Assembly: GCF_013112225.1 (NCBI RefSeq)
Contig: NZ_JABFHI010000002.1
Location: 62,001 to 126,000, forward strand
From: Vreelandella azerica
GTDB taxonomy: Bacteria; Pseudomonadota; Gammaproteobacteria; Pseudomonadales; Halomonadaceae
Direction of reading: 5' to 3'
DNA length: 64,000 nucleotides
A program made the translations under genes and the position numbers. Below the pieces are notes generated by a model. It saw only the letters and a list, made by a program, of their open reading frames with translations. It made no database searches and was not told the origin of the DNA. Position 1 is the stretch's first letter; the number at the start of each line of letters is the position of its first letter. This document shows, one piece after another, positions 55,359 to 64,000 of the stretch.

Positions 55359-56063
55359 CTAGCCGCCCAAAAAGCTTTTGGCGACATCCGGGTCGGCGAG
55401 TAGCGCCGCTCCGGTATCCGTAAAGCGGTTTTGCCCAGCGGCCAGAACAAAGCCCTTATCAGCAATGGCCAGGGCCTGCTTGGCGTTCTGTTCGACCATC
55501 AGAATCCCCACGCCCGCCGCGTTGATCTCCTTGACACGATCAAAAATCTCGTTCATGTAAAGCGGTGAAAGACCCGCCGTAGGCTCATCCAGCAGCAGTA
55601 GCGTCGGCTCGGCCATCAGCGCCCTGCCCATAGCGACCATCTGACGCTGTCCGCCGGATAATTCGCCTGCTGGCTGGCGGCGCTTTTCGGCCAGCGGCGG
55701 GAAAAATTCATACACCTTGGTCAGCATGCGTTTGACGTTAGCAGGTTTCAGAAAGGCGCCCATTTCCAGGTTTTCTTCAACCGATAGGCTGGGAAACACA
55801 TTCTTTTCCTGGGGCACAAAGCCCATGCCGCGCTGAACCAGCTTGTTGGGAGCAAGGTTCTGAATCGGCTCGCCGTGGAGCAGAATATCACCTTGATTGA
55901 CATGCAGAAGACCAAAGACGGCTTTCAGCATGGTCGATTTGCCTGCCCCGTTTGGGCCGACAATCACACCGACTTGATCGGCTTCCAGTAGCATGTTGAC
56001 TCCATTGAGGATGTTCATGCCGCCGTAGCCACCGTGCACGTCCCGCGCTTCTAGTAATGGCAT
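55359..56063 (-). CDS. livF: Branched-chain amino-acid ABC ATPase LivF
   Basis: 234 aa, intact. Walker A GPNGAGKST, Q-loop FVPQEKNVFPSLSVEEN, signature LSGGQRQMVAMGRAL, Walker B LLLLDEPTAGLSP and H-loop replaced by the LivF-typical VEQNAKQAL. 62 bp after livG. Confidence 0.95.
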   Translation of the reverse strand: MPLLEARDVHGGYGGMNILNGVNMLLEADQVGVIVGPNGAGKSTMLKAVFGLLHVNQGDILLHGEPIQNLAPNKLVQRGMGFVPQEKNVFPSLSVEENLEMGAFLKPANVKRMLTKVYEFFPPLAEKRRQPAGELSGGQRQMVAMGRALMAEPTLLLLDEPTAGLSPLYMNEIFDRVKEINAAGVGILMVEQNAKQALAIADKGFVLAAGQNRFTDTGAALLADPDVAKSFLGG

Positions 56064-56125
56064 CTTGTGGTTATCTCATGCTATCAACGTTGATGTAGTA
56101 AAGGCTGACAAGGCGAGTCATCAGG

Positions 56126-56898
56126 TCAGGCTGCGGTGCTGCCGCCAAAGTAGGCTTCAATAACCTCAGGGTTGCTCTGCACGTCTTCGATACTACCTTC
56201 CATCATGACGCTGCCCTGGGCGAGCACAATCACTGGGTCGCACAGGCGGGCGATCATTTCCATATCGTGTTCAATAACCAGAAAGGTGTAGCCCATCTCC
56301 TGGTTCAGGCGTTCGATATTGCCGATCAGGTCACCGAGTAGCGTGCGATTGACTCCAGCGGCAATTTCATCAAGCAAGACGACCTTGGCATCGGTCATCA
56401 TGGTGCGGCCCAGCTCAAGGAGCTTTTTCTGGCCGCCGGAAAGGTTACCCGCCAGCTCATTGCGCACGTGGTAAAGCCCGACAAAGTCGATGACTTCCAA
56501 GGCGCGACGCTTGACCTCGGCTTCATGGGCGCGCACCACGCCCGGCTTGAACCAAGTGGCAAACAGGTTTTCACCGGGCTGGCCGGGGGCACCATCATCA
56601 GGTTTTCCAGAGCGCTCATATGGCTGAATTCATGGGCAATCTGGAAGGTGCGTAGCAAGCCCTTGTGAAAACGCTGATCGGCACTCAGGGCGCTGATATC
56701 CTCGCCATCGAGACGTATCTGGCCGCTATCAGGTGTCAAGGCACCAGCAATCAGGTTGAACAGAGTCGACTTGCCTGCGCCGTTGGGGCCAATCATGCCG
56801 GTCACCGACCCTTTGGCGACCTGGATCGAACAGTCGTTAATCACCTTCAGGCCGCCAAAGGCCTTGTTAACATGTTGCACTTCGATAAGCGGTGTCAT
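56126..56898 (-). CDS. livG: Branched-chain amino-acid ABC ATPase LivG (one apparent frameshift)
   Basis: 257 aa after restoring one base near 56575 (MMVPPA joins QPGENLFATWF). Walker A GPNGAGKSTLFNLIAG, LLRTFQIAHEFSHMSALENL, signature LSGGQKKLLELGRTMM, Walker B VVLLDEIAAGVN with an Ile in place of the usual Pro, and H-loop VIEHDMEMI. First gene of livGFHM. Confidence 0.92.
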
Positions 56899-56966
56899 AA
56901 TGAATCCTTAGCCACTGACGGCGCTTGCCGCCAGTGGGGTTGAACAGAGCCTAATGCTGCCTGGCT

Positions 56967-58412
56967 TTACGCCGCCGGTGGCTGTTTGACCAGCAGGTGA
57001 CGGCTAAGGGCGACACCCAATACAATGATTAGCGCGCCAACGGTAGGTAGCAGATAGCCGTCCACTTGCGGCAGGGTACGCAGGAACACAAAGGCCACGG
57101 CGGCTGGTGCGATAAAGCGTACCAGAAAGCGCCATACGCTGAACCACGCAGGGCTGCCGCCAAGTTCCTTGGCCACTTCGCTTTGGGTAAGTGCCCAGCC
57201 GGCAAATAGCGCAATCAGGAGTCCGCCCAACGGCATGAAGATATTGGTCAGCAGCTCGACAAAGTCAAAAGCACTGCGCCCAAACAGAGCGTGGAAAATC
57301 GTGCCTTCTGACCAGACATTGAAGCTGACCACGGTCAAAAGCCCCAGCGCCCAGCTGCCGAGGGTCATAATGGCGACTGCCTGTGGGCGGGTCATATCGA
57401 AACGCTCGACTAGAAAAGCGGCCACCGGTTCGATCAGTGAAATCGACGAACTGATGGCTGCCCCTAGCACCAGAATAAAGAAAATACCGCCAATCAGGCT
57501 GCCAAACGGCATCTCAGCAAAAGCCAGCGGAATGGTGACAAACATCAGCCCCGGGCCCTGGCCGGTTTCCAGCCCAGCACCGAAGACCAGCGCAAAAATT
57601 GCCAGCCCGGCGACCAGAGCTACTGCCGTATCCACAAACGCTACCGCAAAGGCGGTACGTGTCAGGGAAACATCGCTGGGCATGTAGGCCCCGTAGGCCA
57701 TGATGGCGCCCATCCCGAGGCTCAGGGTAAAGAAGGACTGACCCATGGCTTCGAGCCAGCCTTCAAGGCTCAGGTCGGCCATGTTGAAGGTGAACAGAAA
57801 CTCAGCGGCGGCACCAATATCACCGTTAACAATACTGTAACCGAGTACCACTAGCAGAATCACAAACAGCGCAGGCATGATAATGCGCAGCCCGCCTTCA
57901 ATGCCTTTATGAATGCCCATGCCGACAATCAGTGCAGAAAGAATAATGAACAGCGTATGGTAAAGTGTCATCAACCCCGGGGAGGCTAAAAGACTTTCAA
58001 AACCGGCACCTATAGTAGCGGCATCAGCGCCGGCCAGGCTGCCGGTCAGCATCTGCCAGGTATAGTGCAGCGACCAGCCAGCTACCACAGAGTAAAAGCT
58101 TAGAATCAGAAACGCCGAGGCTGCGCCAAGCCAGCCAATGCTTTCCCAGGCGCGAGATGTCTGGTGGGTTCGGGTCAGGTGGCGCATGCCCATGATGGGG
58201 CTTTGGCGGCTGGTACGGCCAAGCATGATCTCAGCAATAAGAATGGGAATGCCGACGGCGAAGATGGTCAAAGCATAGACCAGAATAAAAGCACCGCCGC
58301 CATTTTCACCGGTAAGATAGGGAAACCGCCAGAGGTTACCCAGGCCAACGGCAGAGCCTACCGCGGCTAATAAAAAAGTACCTTTATGTGTCCAGACGTT
58401 GTGGCCGCTCAT
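56967..58412 (-). CDS. Sodium-dependent transporter, NSS/SNF family
   Basis: 481 aa, intact, about 12 helices. The Na+/substrate site of helix 1, AAVGSAVGLGNLWRFPYLTG, is classical for the family, as is GENGGGAFILVYAL. Probably Na+:amino-acid symport (LeuT/Tyt1-like); substrate unknown. Lies just upstream of livG in the same direction, 68 bp apart. Confidence 0.9.
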   Translation of the reverse strand: MSGHNVWTHKGTFLLAAVGSAVGLGNLWRFPYLTGENGGGAFILVYALTIFAVGIPILIAEIMLGRTSRQSPIMGMRHLTRTHQTSRAWESIGWLGAASAFLILSFYSVVAGWSLHYTWQMLTGSLAGADAATIGAGFESLLASPGLMTLYHTLFIILSALIVGMGIHKGIEGGLRIIMPALFVILLVVLGYSIVNGDIGAAAEFLFTFNMADLSLEGWLEAMGQSFFTLSLGMGAIMAYGAYMPSDVSLTRTAFAVAFVDTAVALVAGLAIFALVFGAGLETGQGPGLMFVTIPLAFAEMPFGSLIGGIFFILVLGAAISSSISLIEPVAAFLVERFDMTRPQAVAIMTLGSWALGLLTVVSFNVWSEGTIFHALFGRSAFDFVELLTNIFMPLGGLLIALFAGWALTQSEVAKELGGSPAWFSVWRFLVRFIAPAAVAFVFLRTLPQVDGYLLPTVGALIIVLGVALSRHLLVKQPPAA

Positions 58413-58647
58413 GTGCAGAAATATCCGTTGCGATGGGGTGTGTGGTTAGTAGGAAATAAGTGTCAAACGTATGAATTAACGCGGATGTATTAAACCAAGC
58501 CTGAATGAGAGGGTCACGCTCAAATGCGTACTTTGCGCCAGTTTGGCGCATCTTTCTAGCCGCGCTGCGTTTAGGTTGCGTTAAGAGCAGCGTTTGGCTA
58601 ATGGCGCGGAGTAACGTTGTTGTTGTGGGTCACATCGGACGCAGCAT

Positions 58648-58679
58648 AAAAAAACCCGCACAGTGGCTGTGCGGGTTTG
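58648..58679 (-). terminator. Intrinsic terminator of typA
   Basis: Minus strand: AAACCCGCACAGCCACTGTGCGGGTTTTTTTATG, about 25 bp after the typA stop. Confidence 0.9.
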
Positions 58680-58702
58680 GCTGATGACCGTGCTGTTGCT
58701 GA

Positions 58703-60529
58703 TCAGCTCTTGCTGGCGCGTTTGCGCTCGTTCTCTTTGAGCAACTTCTTGCGCAGGCGGATGTGGCTTGGCGTGACTTCTACCAGTTCATCGGAATCCA
58801 GGAATTCGATGGCCTGTTCAAGGGTAAAGTTGATCGGCGGTGTCAGCACGATATTTTCATCGTTACCGGTTGAACGCATATTATCCAACTTCTTACCCTT
58901 AGTCGGGTTAACCACCATGTCATTGGCGCGGTTGTTGATGCCGATTAGCATGCCTTCGTAGACTTCCGTGGCATGATCGATAATCAGCTTGCCGCGTTCC
59001 TGCAGGGCATACAGAGCGTAGGCCAGTGCCTTACCAGAGACCATGGAGACAAGAACGCCGTTGCGACGCTCGATTGAGGCCTCAGGCTTGAGCGGGCCGT
59101 AGTGGTCAAAGCGGCTAGTCAGGATGCCAGTGCCCGAGGTCAGGGTCAAAAACTGGCCACGGAAGCCGATCAGGCCACGGGCGGGGATGATGAAGTCCAG
59201 ACGCACACGACCCTTGCCATCCGGGTTCATGTTGGTCATCTCACCCTTGCGATAGCCCAGTTCCTCCATGATGGCGCCCTGGTGCTGCTCTTCACAGTCG
59301 ATGATGACTTCTTCGTAGGGTTCCTGTTTTTCGCCATCAATTTCCCGGATGATGACTTCCGGGCGCCCGACAGCCAGCTCGAAACCTTCGCGACGCATGG
59401 TTTCAATCAACACTGAAAGGTGCAGTTCGCCACGCCCTGATACCTTGAATTTCTCCGGTGTTTCACCCTGCTCCACACGCAAGGCAACGTTATGGATCAG
59501 CTCCTGTTCCAGGCGATCCTTGATGTTGCGGCTGGTAACGAACTTGCCGTCCTTGCCCGCGAAAGGTGAATCGTTGACCTGGAAGGTCATCGAGACGGTG
59601 GGCTCATCCACCGACAGCGGCGGCAGTGCTTCAACGGCAGCTGGATCACACAGGGTATCGGAAATCGCCAGATCTTCGATGCCGGTCACGCAGACGATAT
59701 CACCTGCGGTCGCTTCGTTGGTCTGAACGCGCTCAAGGCCCATGTGGGTCATTACCTGGCCGATCTTGCCCTTACGGGTAGACCCATCAACGCTGATAAT
59801 TGAAATTTGCTGGTTGGGTTTGACCGAACCACGCTTGATCCGACCAAGGCCGATAACGCCCACATAGCTGTTGTAGTCAAGCGCTGAGATCTGCATCTGG
59901 AAGGGGCCATCAATCTCAACGGCTGGCGGCTCAACGATATCCACAATCGACTGGAACATGGGATCCATGTTGTCAGCCAGCTCTTCCGGGTCCATGCCAG
60001 CGATGCCGTTCAGTGCCGAACAGTAGATGATTGGAAAATCCAGCTGCTCATCAGAGGCACCAAGGTTGTCAAACAGATCAAAAATCTGGTCAACCACCCA
60101 GTCCGGGCGCGCACCGGGGCGGTCAATCTTGTTGACGACAACAATCGGCTTCAGGCCCTGAGCAAAGGCTTTCTGGGTAACAAAGCGGGTTTGCGGCATT
60201 GGGCCGTCAACGGCGTCAACCAGTAGGAGTACTGAGTCGACCATTGACATGACGCGCTCGACCTCACCACCAAAATCAGCGTGCCCAGGCGTATCCACGA
60301 TGTTGATGTGGTAACCATTGCCCTTTCCATCCTGCCATTGAATAGCGGTGTTCTTGGCCAGGATGGTAATGCCACGCTCTTTTTCCTGGTCGTTGGAATC
60401 CATGATCCGCTCCTGCCCTTCGGCTTTGCGGTCTAGGGTGCCCGACTGACTCAGGAGTTTGTCGACCAGGGTGGTTTTCCCATGGTCAACGTGGGCGATA
60501 ATGGCGATATTGCGGAGGTTCTCGATCAC
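58703..60529 (-). CDS. typA: Ribosome-binding GTPase TypA/BipA
   Basis: 608 aa, intact, GTG start at 60529 after AGGATC. G-domain motifs [30 protein letters not shown] and [12 protein letters not shown], then EF-G-like domains and the BipA C-terminal part ([20 protein letters not shown]). Roles in ribosome assembly and stress. Confidence 0.96.
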   Translation of the reverse strand: MIENLRNIAIIAHVDHGKTTLVDKLLSQSGTLDRKAEGQERIMDSNDQEKERGITILAKNTAIQWQDGKGNGYHINIVDTPGHADFGGEVERVMSMVDSVLLLVDAVDGPMPQTRFVTQKAFAQGLKPIVVVNKIDRPGARPDWVVDQIFDLFDNLGASDEQLDFPIIYCSALNGIAGMDPEELADNMDPMFQSIVDIVEPPAVEIDGPFQMQISALDYNSYVGVIGLGRIKRGSVKPNQQISIISVDGSTRKGKIGQVMTHMGLERVQTNEATAGDIVCVTGIEDLAISDTLCDPAAVEALPPLSVDEPTVSMTFQVNDSPFAGKDGKFVTSRNIKDRLEQELIHNVALRVEQGETPEKFKVSGRGELHLSVLIETMRREGFELAVGRPEVIIREIDGEKQEPYEEVIIDCEEQHQGAIMEELGYRKGEMTNMNPDGKGRVRLDFIIPARGLIGFRGQFLTLTSGTGILTSRFDHYGPLKPEASIERRNGVLVSMVSGKALAYALYALQERGKLIIDHATEVYEGMLIGINNRANDMVVNPTKGKKLDNMRSTGNDENIVLTPPINFTLEQAIEFLDSDELVEVTPSHIRLRKKLLKENERKRASKS

Positions 60530-60751
60530 GACACGATCCTGCTAGAAAAATAGGGCAGCATTATAGAGGTACGAAGCGGTTAACTGCCAGCACTGTATTG
60601 AGAGCTGCGTTCAAGGATGATGTTAATAAGGCTTTTTAAGGCTCTATCAACGCGAGTACCCGAGTACTGTAGCAGATGGTCGTGCATGCTTGTGTTTTCG
60701 CTGGGTCAGCGCATCCGGTAAGATAAGCCTTTTTCCGGCATGGGCATGACT

Positions 60752-61739
60752 ATGACCATCGGTAATTTGATGCGGTTATTAAGCGATGGAAGCGTGCATT
60801 CCGGCGAGCAGTTGGGTAATGCCATGGGTATTTCCCGCGCAGCCGTATGGAAGCAGTTAAAAAAAACTCGACGCCATGGGAGTTGCGGTAGAGGCTGTCA
60901 AAGGTCGCGGTTATCAGCTTGCTCAGCCCATTGAGCCGCTGGACGGGGCGGCCATTGTCGCGCACCTGCCTGCCGATGCCCGTCATCTGCTGACCCGTTT
61001 GCTGGTGGAAGATCAGCTGGCGTCAAGCAATGCCTATCTGCGTGAGCGCTTTCAGCAAGGCGCTGGCCATGGCGAGGTCTGCCTGGCGGAGTCGCAGACG
61101 GCAGGGCGTGGTCGGCGTGGCCGCAGTTGGGTAACGCCCTGGGGCCAGAGCCTGATATTGTCGGTGGGCTGGCGCTTTGAAAGTGGCGTGATTGCACTTG
61201 AAGGCCTGAGCCTTGCGGTGGGCGTGGTGACCGCCCAGGTGCTGGAGGCCTACGGCGCTCAACCCATGCTCAAATGGCCCAACGATGTACTCTTGCCTGA
61301 TCATAGTGGTGAGCTGGCCAAACTGGCGGGTATTCTGGTTGAAGTGACTGGCGATGCCGCCGGCCCGTGTGAAGTGGTGATTGGTATCGGCCTGAACCTG
61401 TTCATGAATGACGCTCAGCGTCAGGCGATTGGCCAGCCGGTGGCAGCCCTCAGTGACGCCTGCCCGGGGCTGGGGCGCAATCAACTGGCAGCTGAGATGG
61501 TGGCAGGGCTTCTGGCCATGCTGTCAACGTTCGAGAAAAGTGGTTTTCAGGCCTGGCAGGCTGAGTGGAATCAGCGCCATGCGTTTGCCAATCAACCTAT
61601 TCATATTTTGCAGGGCAAGCAGGGCTGTGAAGCAACGGCAGGGGACGTAGATGCTAGCGGTAACCTTTGGGTCAGTGAAGAAAATGGCCAGTCGCGACGT
61701 CTTGCAGGTGGCGAGATCAGTATACGCAGGCGCCTATGA
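60752..61739 (+). CDS. birA: Biotin-protein ligase / biotin repressor BirA (one apparent frameshift)
   Basis: About 328 aa. The N-terminal winged helix (MRLLSDGSVHSGEQLGNAMG, ISRAAVWKQLKKLDAMGV) joins the ligase after one A is removed from the run of eight at about 60857-60864. Ligase motifs AGRGRRGRSW, KWPNDVLL and GIGLNLFM. Start uncertain among ATGs at 60740, 60746 and 60752. Stop overlaps coaX. Confidence 0.92.
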
Positions 61740-62575
61740 TTCTTGATCTTGATATTGGCAATACCTTGTCCAAATGGCGCCTGAAAGACGTTGATAGCAG
61801 TGAAATCCGTTCGCGAGGTGCTGTCTGGACGCGCGAGGAATGGCGGCCAGGTGCGGATATCCCGGACCTTGATGTGGTGGAGTCGGTGCGTATTTCCAGC
61901 GTGGCGCGCAAGGCCGTGTTGGATGACACTGTCAGCCTGCTTCGCCGTAGAGTGCCCAATGTCTTTGTCGCCCGTTCGACCCGTGAGGCCCTGGGAGTGC
62001 TCAATGGCTATGAGGAGCCGGGCCGCTTGGGGGTTGATCGCTGGATGGGGGCGCTGGCGGGATATCAGTTGGCAGGCGGCTGCTGTGCAGTGGACTGCGG
62101 CAGCGCGATTACCGTGGATTTCGTTATTCCAGGCGGGTACCACTTGGGCGGTTATATCATTCCCGGCTTGAGGCTGATGAAAGAGAGCCTCAAGCTGGGA
62201 ACACGCAACGTGGCCATTGACCCGGAAAGCGAGGCCGCGGAATTGCTGGAACCAGGCAGGCGCACTGTGGAGGCGGTGAATCACGGTATCTACATGGCGG
62301 CCGTCAGCGCCATAAACCGCATTTACAGTGAGGTATGTGATCAGCAGGAAGTGGCGTTGCCAATGTTGTTAACCGGTGGTGATGCCCGGGTTGTTTCTCG
62401 AGGTGTGCAGGTGCCACATGCGGTTTGGCCAGATATGGTGTATGGCGGGCTGGAGGCCAGTTTTCCATTGACACCCGCCGAGCGCGCAGGCCGGATGTCG
62501 GGCGCGCCTGTAGTACCAAGTCCGGTTTCGCTTGAAAAAATACGCGCAGGGCTTGCATTCTCCATGCTGCTTTGA
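61736..62575 (+). CDS. coaX: Type III pantothenate kinase CoaX
   Basis: 279 aa, intact. Ribonuclease-H-like kinase: LDLDIGNTLSKWRL, GRLGVDRWMGALAG, VDCGSAITVDFVIPGGYHLG and LLTGGDARVV. First step of coenzyme A synthesis. ATG overlaps the birA stop (ATGA), as in Pseudomonas. Confidence 0.95.
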   Translation: MILDLDIGNTLSKWRLKDVDSSEIRSRGAVWTREEWRPGADIPDLDVVESVRISSVARKAVLDDTVSLLRRRVPNVFVARSTREALGVLNGYEEPGRLGVDRWMGALAGYQLAGGCCAVDCGSAITVDFVIPGGYHLGGYIIPGLRLMKESLKLGTRNVAIDPESEAAELLEPGRRTVEAVNHGIYMAAVSAINRIYSEVCDQQEVALPMLLTGGDARVVSRGVQVPHAVWPDMVYGGLEASFPLTPAERAGRMSGAPVVPSPVSLEKIRAGLAFSMLL

Positions 62576-62719
62576 CACAATGCGGCGCGTTCCAAGGCAA
62601 GAAGTTAAATCAAGCGTCTGTTCTAGCAAGTAGCGCCAAGCAGTATCTGGAAAAGGCTAGGAGCTGGCAAATTAATGGTTGACACTTTCTTGGGATGAGG
62701 CACAATATGCCGCCATGTT

Positions 62720-62803
<84 letters not shown>

Positions 62804-62856
62804 GAATTAATTGACAGCAATGCAAATCAGTCTTGTGAGCTTAGTATTGTTGTAGC

Positions 62857-62930
<74 letters not shown>

Positions 62931-62992
62931 TGGCTTGTGTAAATTTCGTGTAGTTTTATTATATTTGTTCTGCACGGAATTTTGTGCGATTT

Positions 62993-63067
62993 GCTCATGT
63001 AGCTCAGGGGTAGAGCACACCCTTGGTAAGGGTGAGGTCGACGGTTCAAATCCGTCCATGAGCTCCA
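62993..63067 (+). tRNA. tRNA-Thr (GGT)
   Basis: Acceptor GCTCATG with CATGAGC; anticodon GGT in TTGGTAA; TTCAAAT T-loop; encoded CCA. Confidence 0.97.
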
Positions 63068-63074
63068 TAATATC

Positions 63075-63102
63075 GAAAAAAGCGAGCCTGGCTCGCTTTT
63101 TT
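63075..63102. terminator. Bidirectional intrinsic terminator after tRNA-Thr
   Basis: AAAAAAGCGAGC-CTGG-CTCGCTTTTTT, closing the Tyr-Gly-Thr tRNA transcript where tuf would follow in many relatives. Confidence 0.9.
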
Positions 63103-63233
63103 GTCACTGCTTTTGGCGTATTGGTTGATTAAAGTGAGCTGAAAGTGCATGAAGGGTTGTCAAGCGGTAAGTCTTTCGCTATGATGGCGCCCGCTATTGA
63201 GCAAGCGTCTTATTTGCTCATTCAGTACGATAC

Positions 63234-63309
<76 letters not shown>

Positions 63310-63379
63310 ACTTCCCTCAAGTTGGCGTGCCTCTCAAGAATTCCTTTATCGTTCGCTGTACCCTAGGGAGTCTCGTTTT

Positions 63380-63762
63380 ATGAAGCCTAATTCTGTAAAG
63401 CATGGCGCTGAGGTACAACAGTCGCGTCATGACGGGCTCAAATGGGCAGCGGTCGTAGCGCTTTTGTTAGCAGCCGTGGTTGGTAACACTTTTTTGCCGA
63501 CGTGGCCCTGCTCTATCGTGTCCTTGGTGTTGTTGTGCTCTGTGCTGCGGCTGGAGCAGTCGCGCTGATGACCGAGAAGGGCAAGAATCTCGTTATCCTG
63601 GCTCAAGAAGCCAAGAAAGAGATTCAGCGCGTCGTATGGCCAACGCGCCCTGAAACAGTTCAGACAACCGCTATCGTGTTAGCGGCTGTTCTCGTGGTTG
63701 GCCTGATGTTGTGGTTGATTGACACGCTTCTCAGCTGGGCGATGTCCGGCGTTATCGGTTAG
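63380..63762 (+). CDS. secE: Preprotein translocase subunit SecE (one apparent frameshift)
   Basis: 127 aa after one T is added to the run of six near 63492 ([20 protein letters not shown]). Three membrane helices; the conserved cytosolic hinge [20 protein letters not shown] precedes the last one. ATG 63380 after GGGAG. SecE is essential, so this break is almost certainly a sequencing error. Confidence 0.93.
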
Positions 63763-63770
63763 GAGTTTTC

Positions 63771-64000
63771 ATGTCCAAGCGTTGGTACGTCGTTCACGCC
63801 TATTCCGGCTTCGAAAAGCATGTCATGCGTTCGCTCCTTGAGCGGGTCAAGATGTACGGAGTGGAAGATCGTTTCGGCGAGATTCTGGTGCCGACCGAAG
63901 AAGTTGTTGAAGTTCGCGATGGCAAGCGCCGCAAGAGTGAGCGTAAATTTTATCCTGGCTACGTGCTGGTCGAGATGGAAATGGCCGATGACACCTGGCA
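63771..64000 (+). CDS. nusG: Transcription antitermination factor NusG (partial)
   Basis: Starts ATG 63771 after TTAGGAG, 8 bp from sec[21 protein letters not shown] and [14 protein letters not shown] are the NGN domain of NusG. The window ends within the domain. Confidence 0.97.
   Translation, partial: MSKRWYVVHAYSGFEKHVMRSLLERVKMYGVEDRFGEILVPTEEVVEVRDGKRRKSERKFYPGYVLVEMEMADDTW

Overview
The window looks like a chromosomal segment of a moderately high-GC, motile, salt-adapted gammaproteobacterium, most likely Halomonas or another member of the Halomonadaceae. This rests on an NhaD-type Na+/H+ antiporter, a betaine-homocysteine methyltransferase, proline catabolism by PutA, a CarH/LitR-type light-response operon, lateral-type flagellin/FliD genes with sigma-28 promoters, and the birA-coaX-tRNA-secE-nusG order known from Pseudomonas and Halomonas relatives. 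The assignment is inferred from gene content and not from a marker-gene comparison.

Layout. 1-5.5 kb: a 'GAK' cassette (histidine phosphatase, HprK-like kinase B, ATP-grasp enzyme, helical-domain/APH-type kinase fusion, divergent CofD-like protein), whose biochemical function is unknown to me. 5.5-14.8 kb: metabolism and transport (putA, CIA30-like protein, MFS exporter, MgtE, BHMT). 14.8-21 kb: an AT-richer accessory stretch with an EF-hand protein, a FAD enzyme, a truncated IscB with an upstream structured RNA resembling the IscB omega RNA/HEARO RNA, and an IS30-family element inserted in a DUF2846 lipoprotein gene with a 3-bp target duplication. 21-33.6 kb: flagellar and motility genes (fliC, two paralogous fliD genes, a PAS-GGDEF-EAL protein with a near-consensus sigma-28 promoter) interleaved with nhaD, aroQ and a thioesterase. 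33.6-42.6 kb: a tightly coupled operon of MerR/LitR-type regulator, photolyase, NTF2-like, SDR, FAD oxidoreductase, DUF1365, CFA-synthase-like and DUF2878 genes. 42.7-58.4 kb: epimerase, rapA, membrane thioredoxin, SLC13 transporter, livK, a chemoreceptor, livGFHM and an NSS transporter. 58.7-64 kb: typA, birA, coaX, four tRNAs, secE and the start of nusG.

An important property of the data is that about twenty genes, including normally essential ones (secE, birA), are broken by single-base indels, mostly in short homopolymers. In each case I could join two adjacent frames into one full-length family member. I read these as sequence errors rather than gene decay, and I give the joined coordinates. 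fliC is an exception: it also lacks short internal segments. The IS30-interrupted lipoprotein gene and the truncated iscB look like real biological disruptions.
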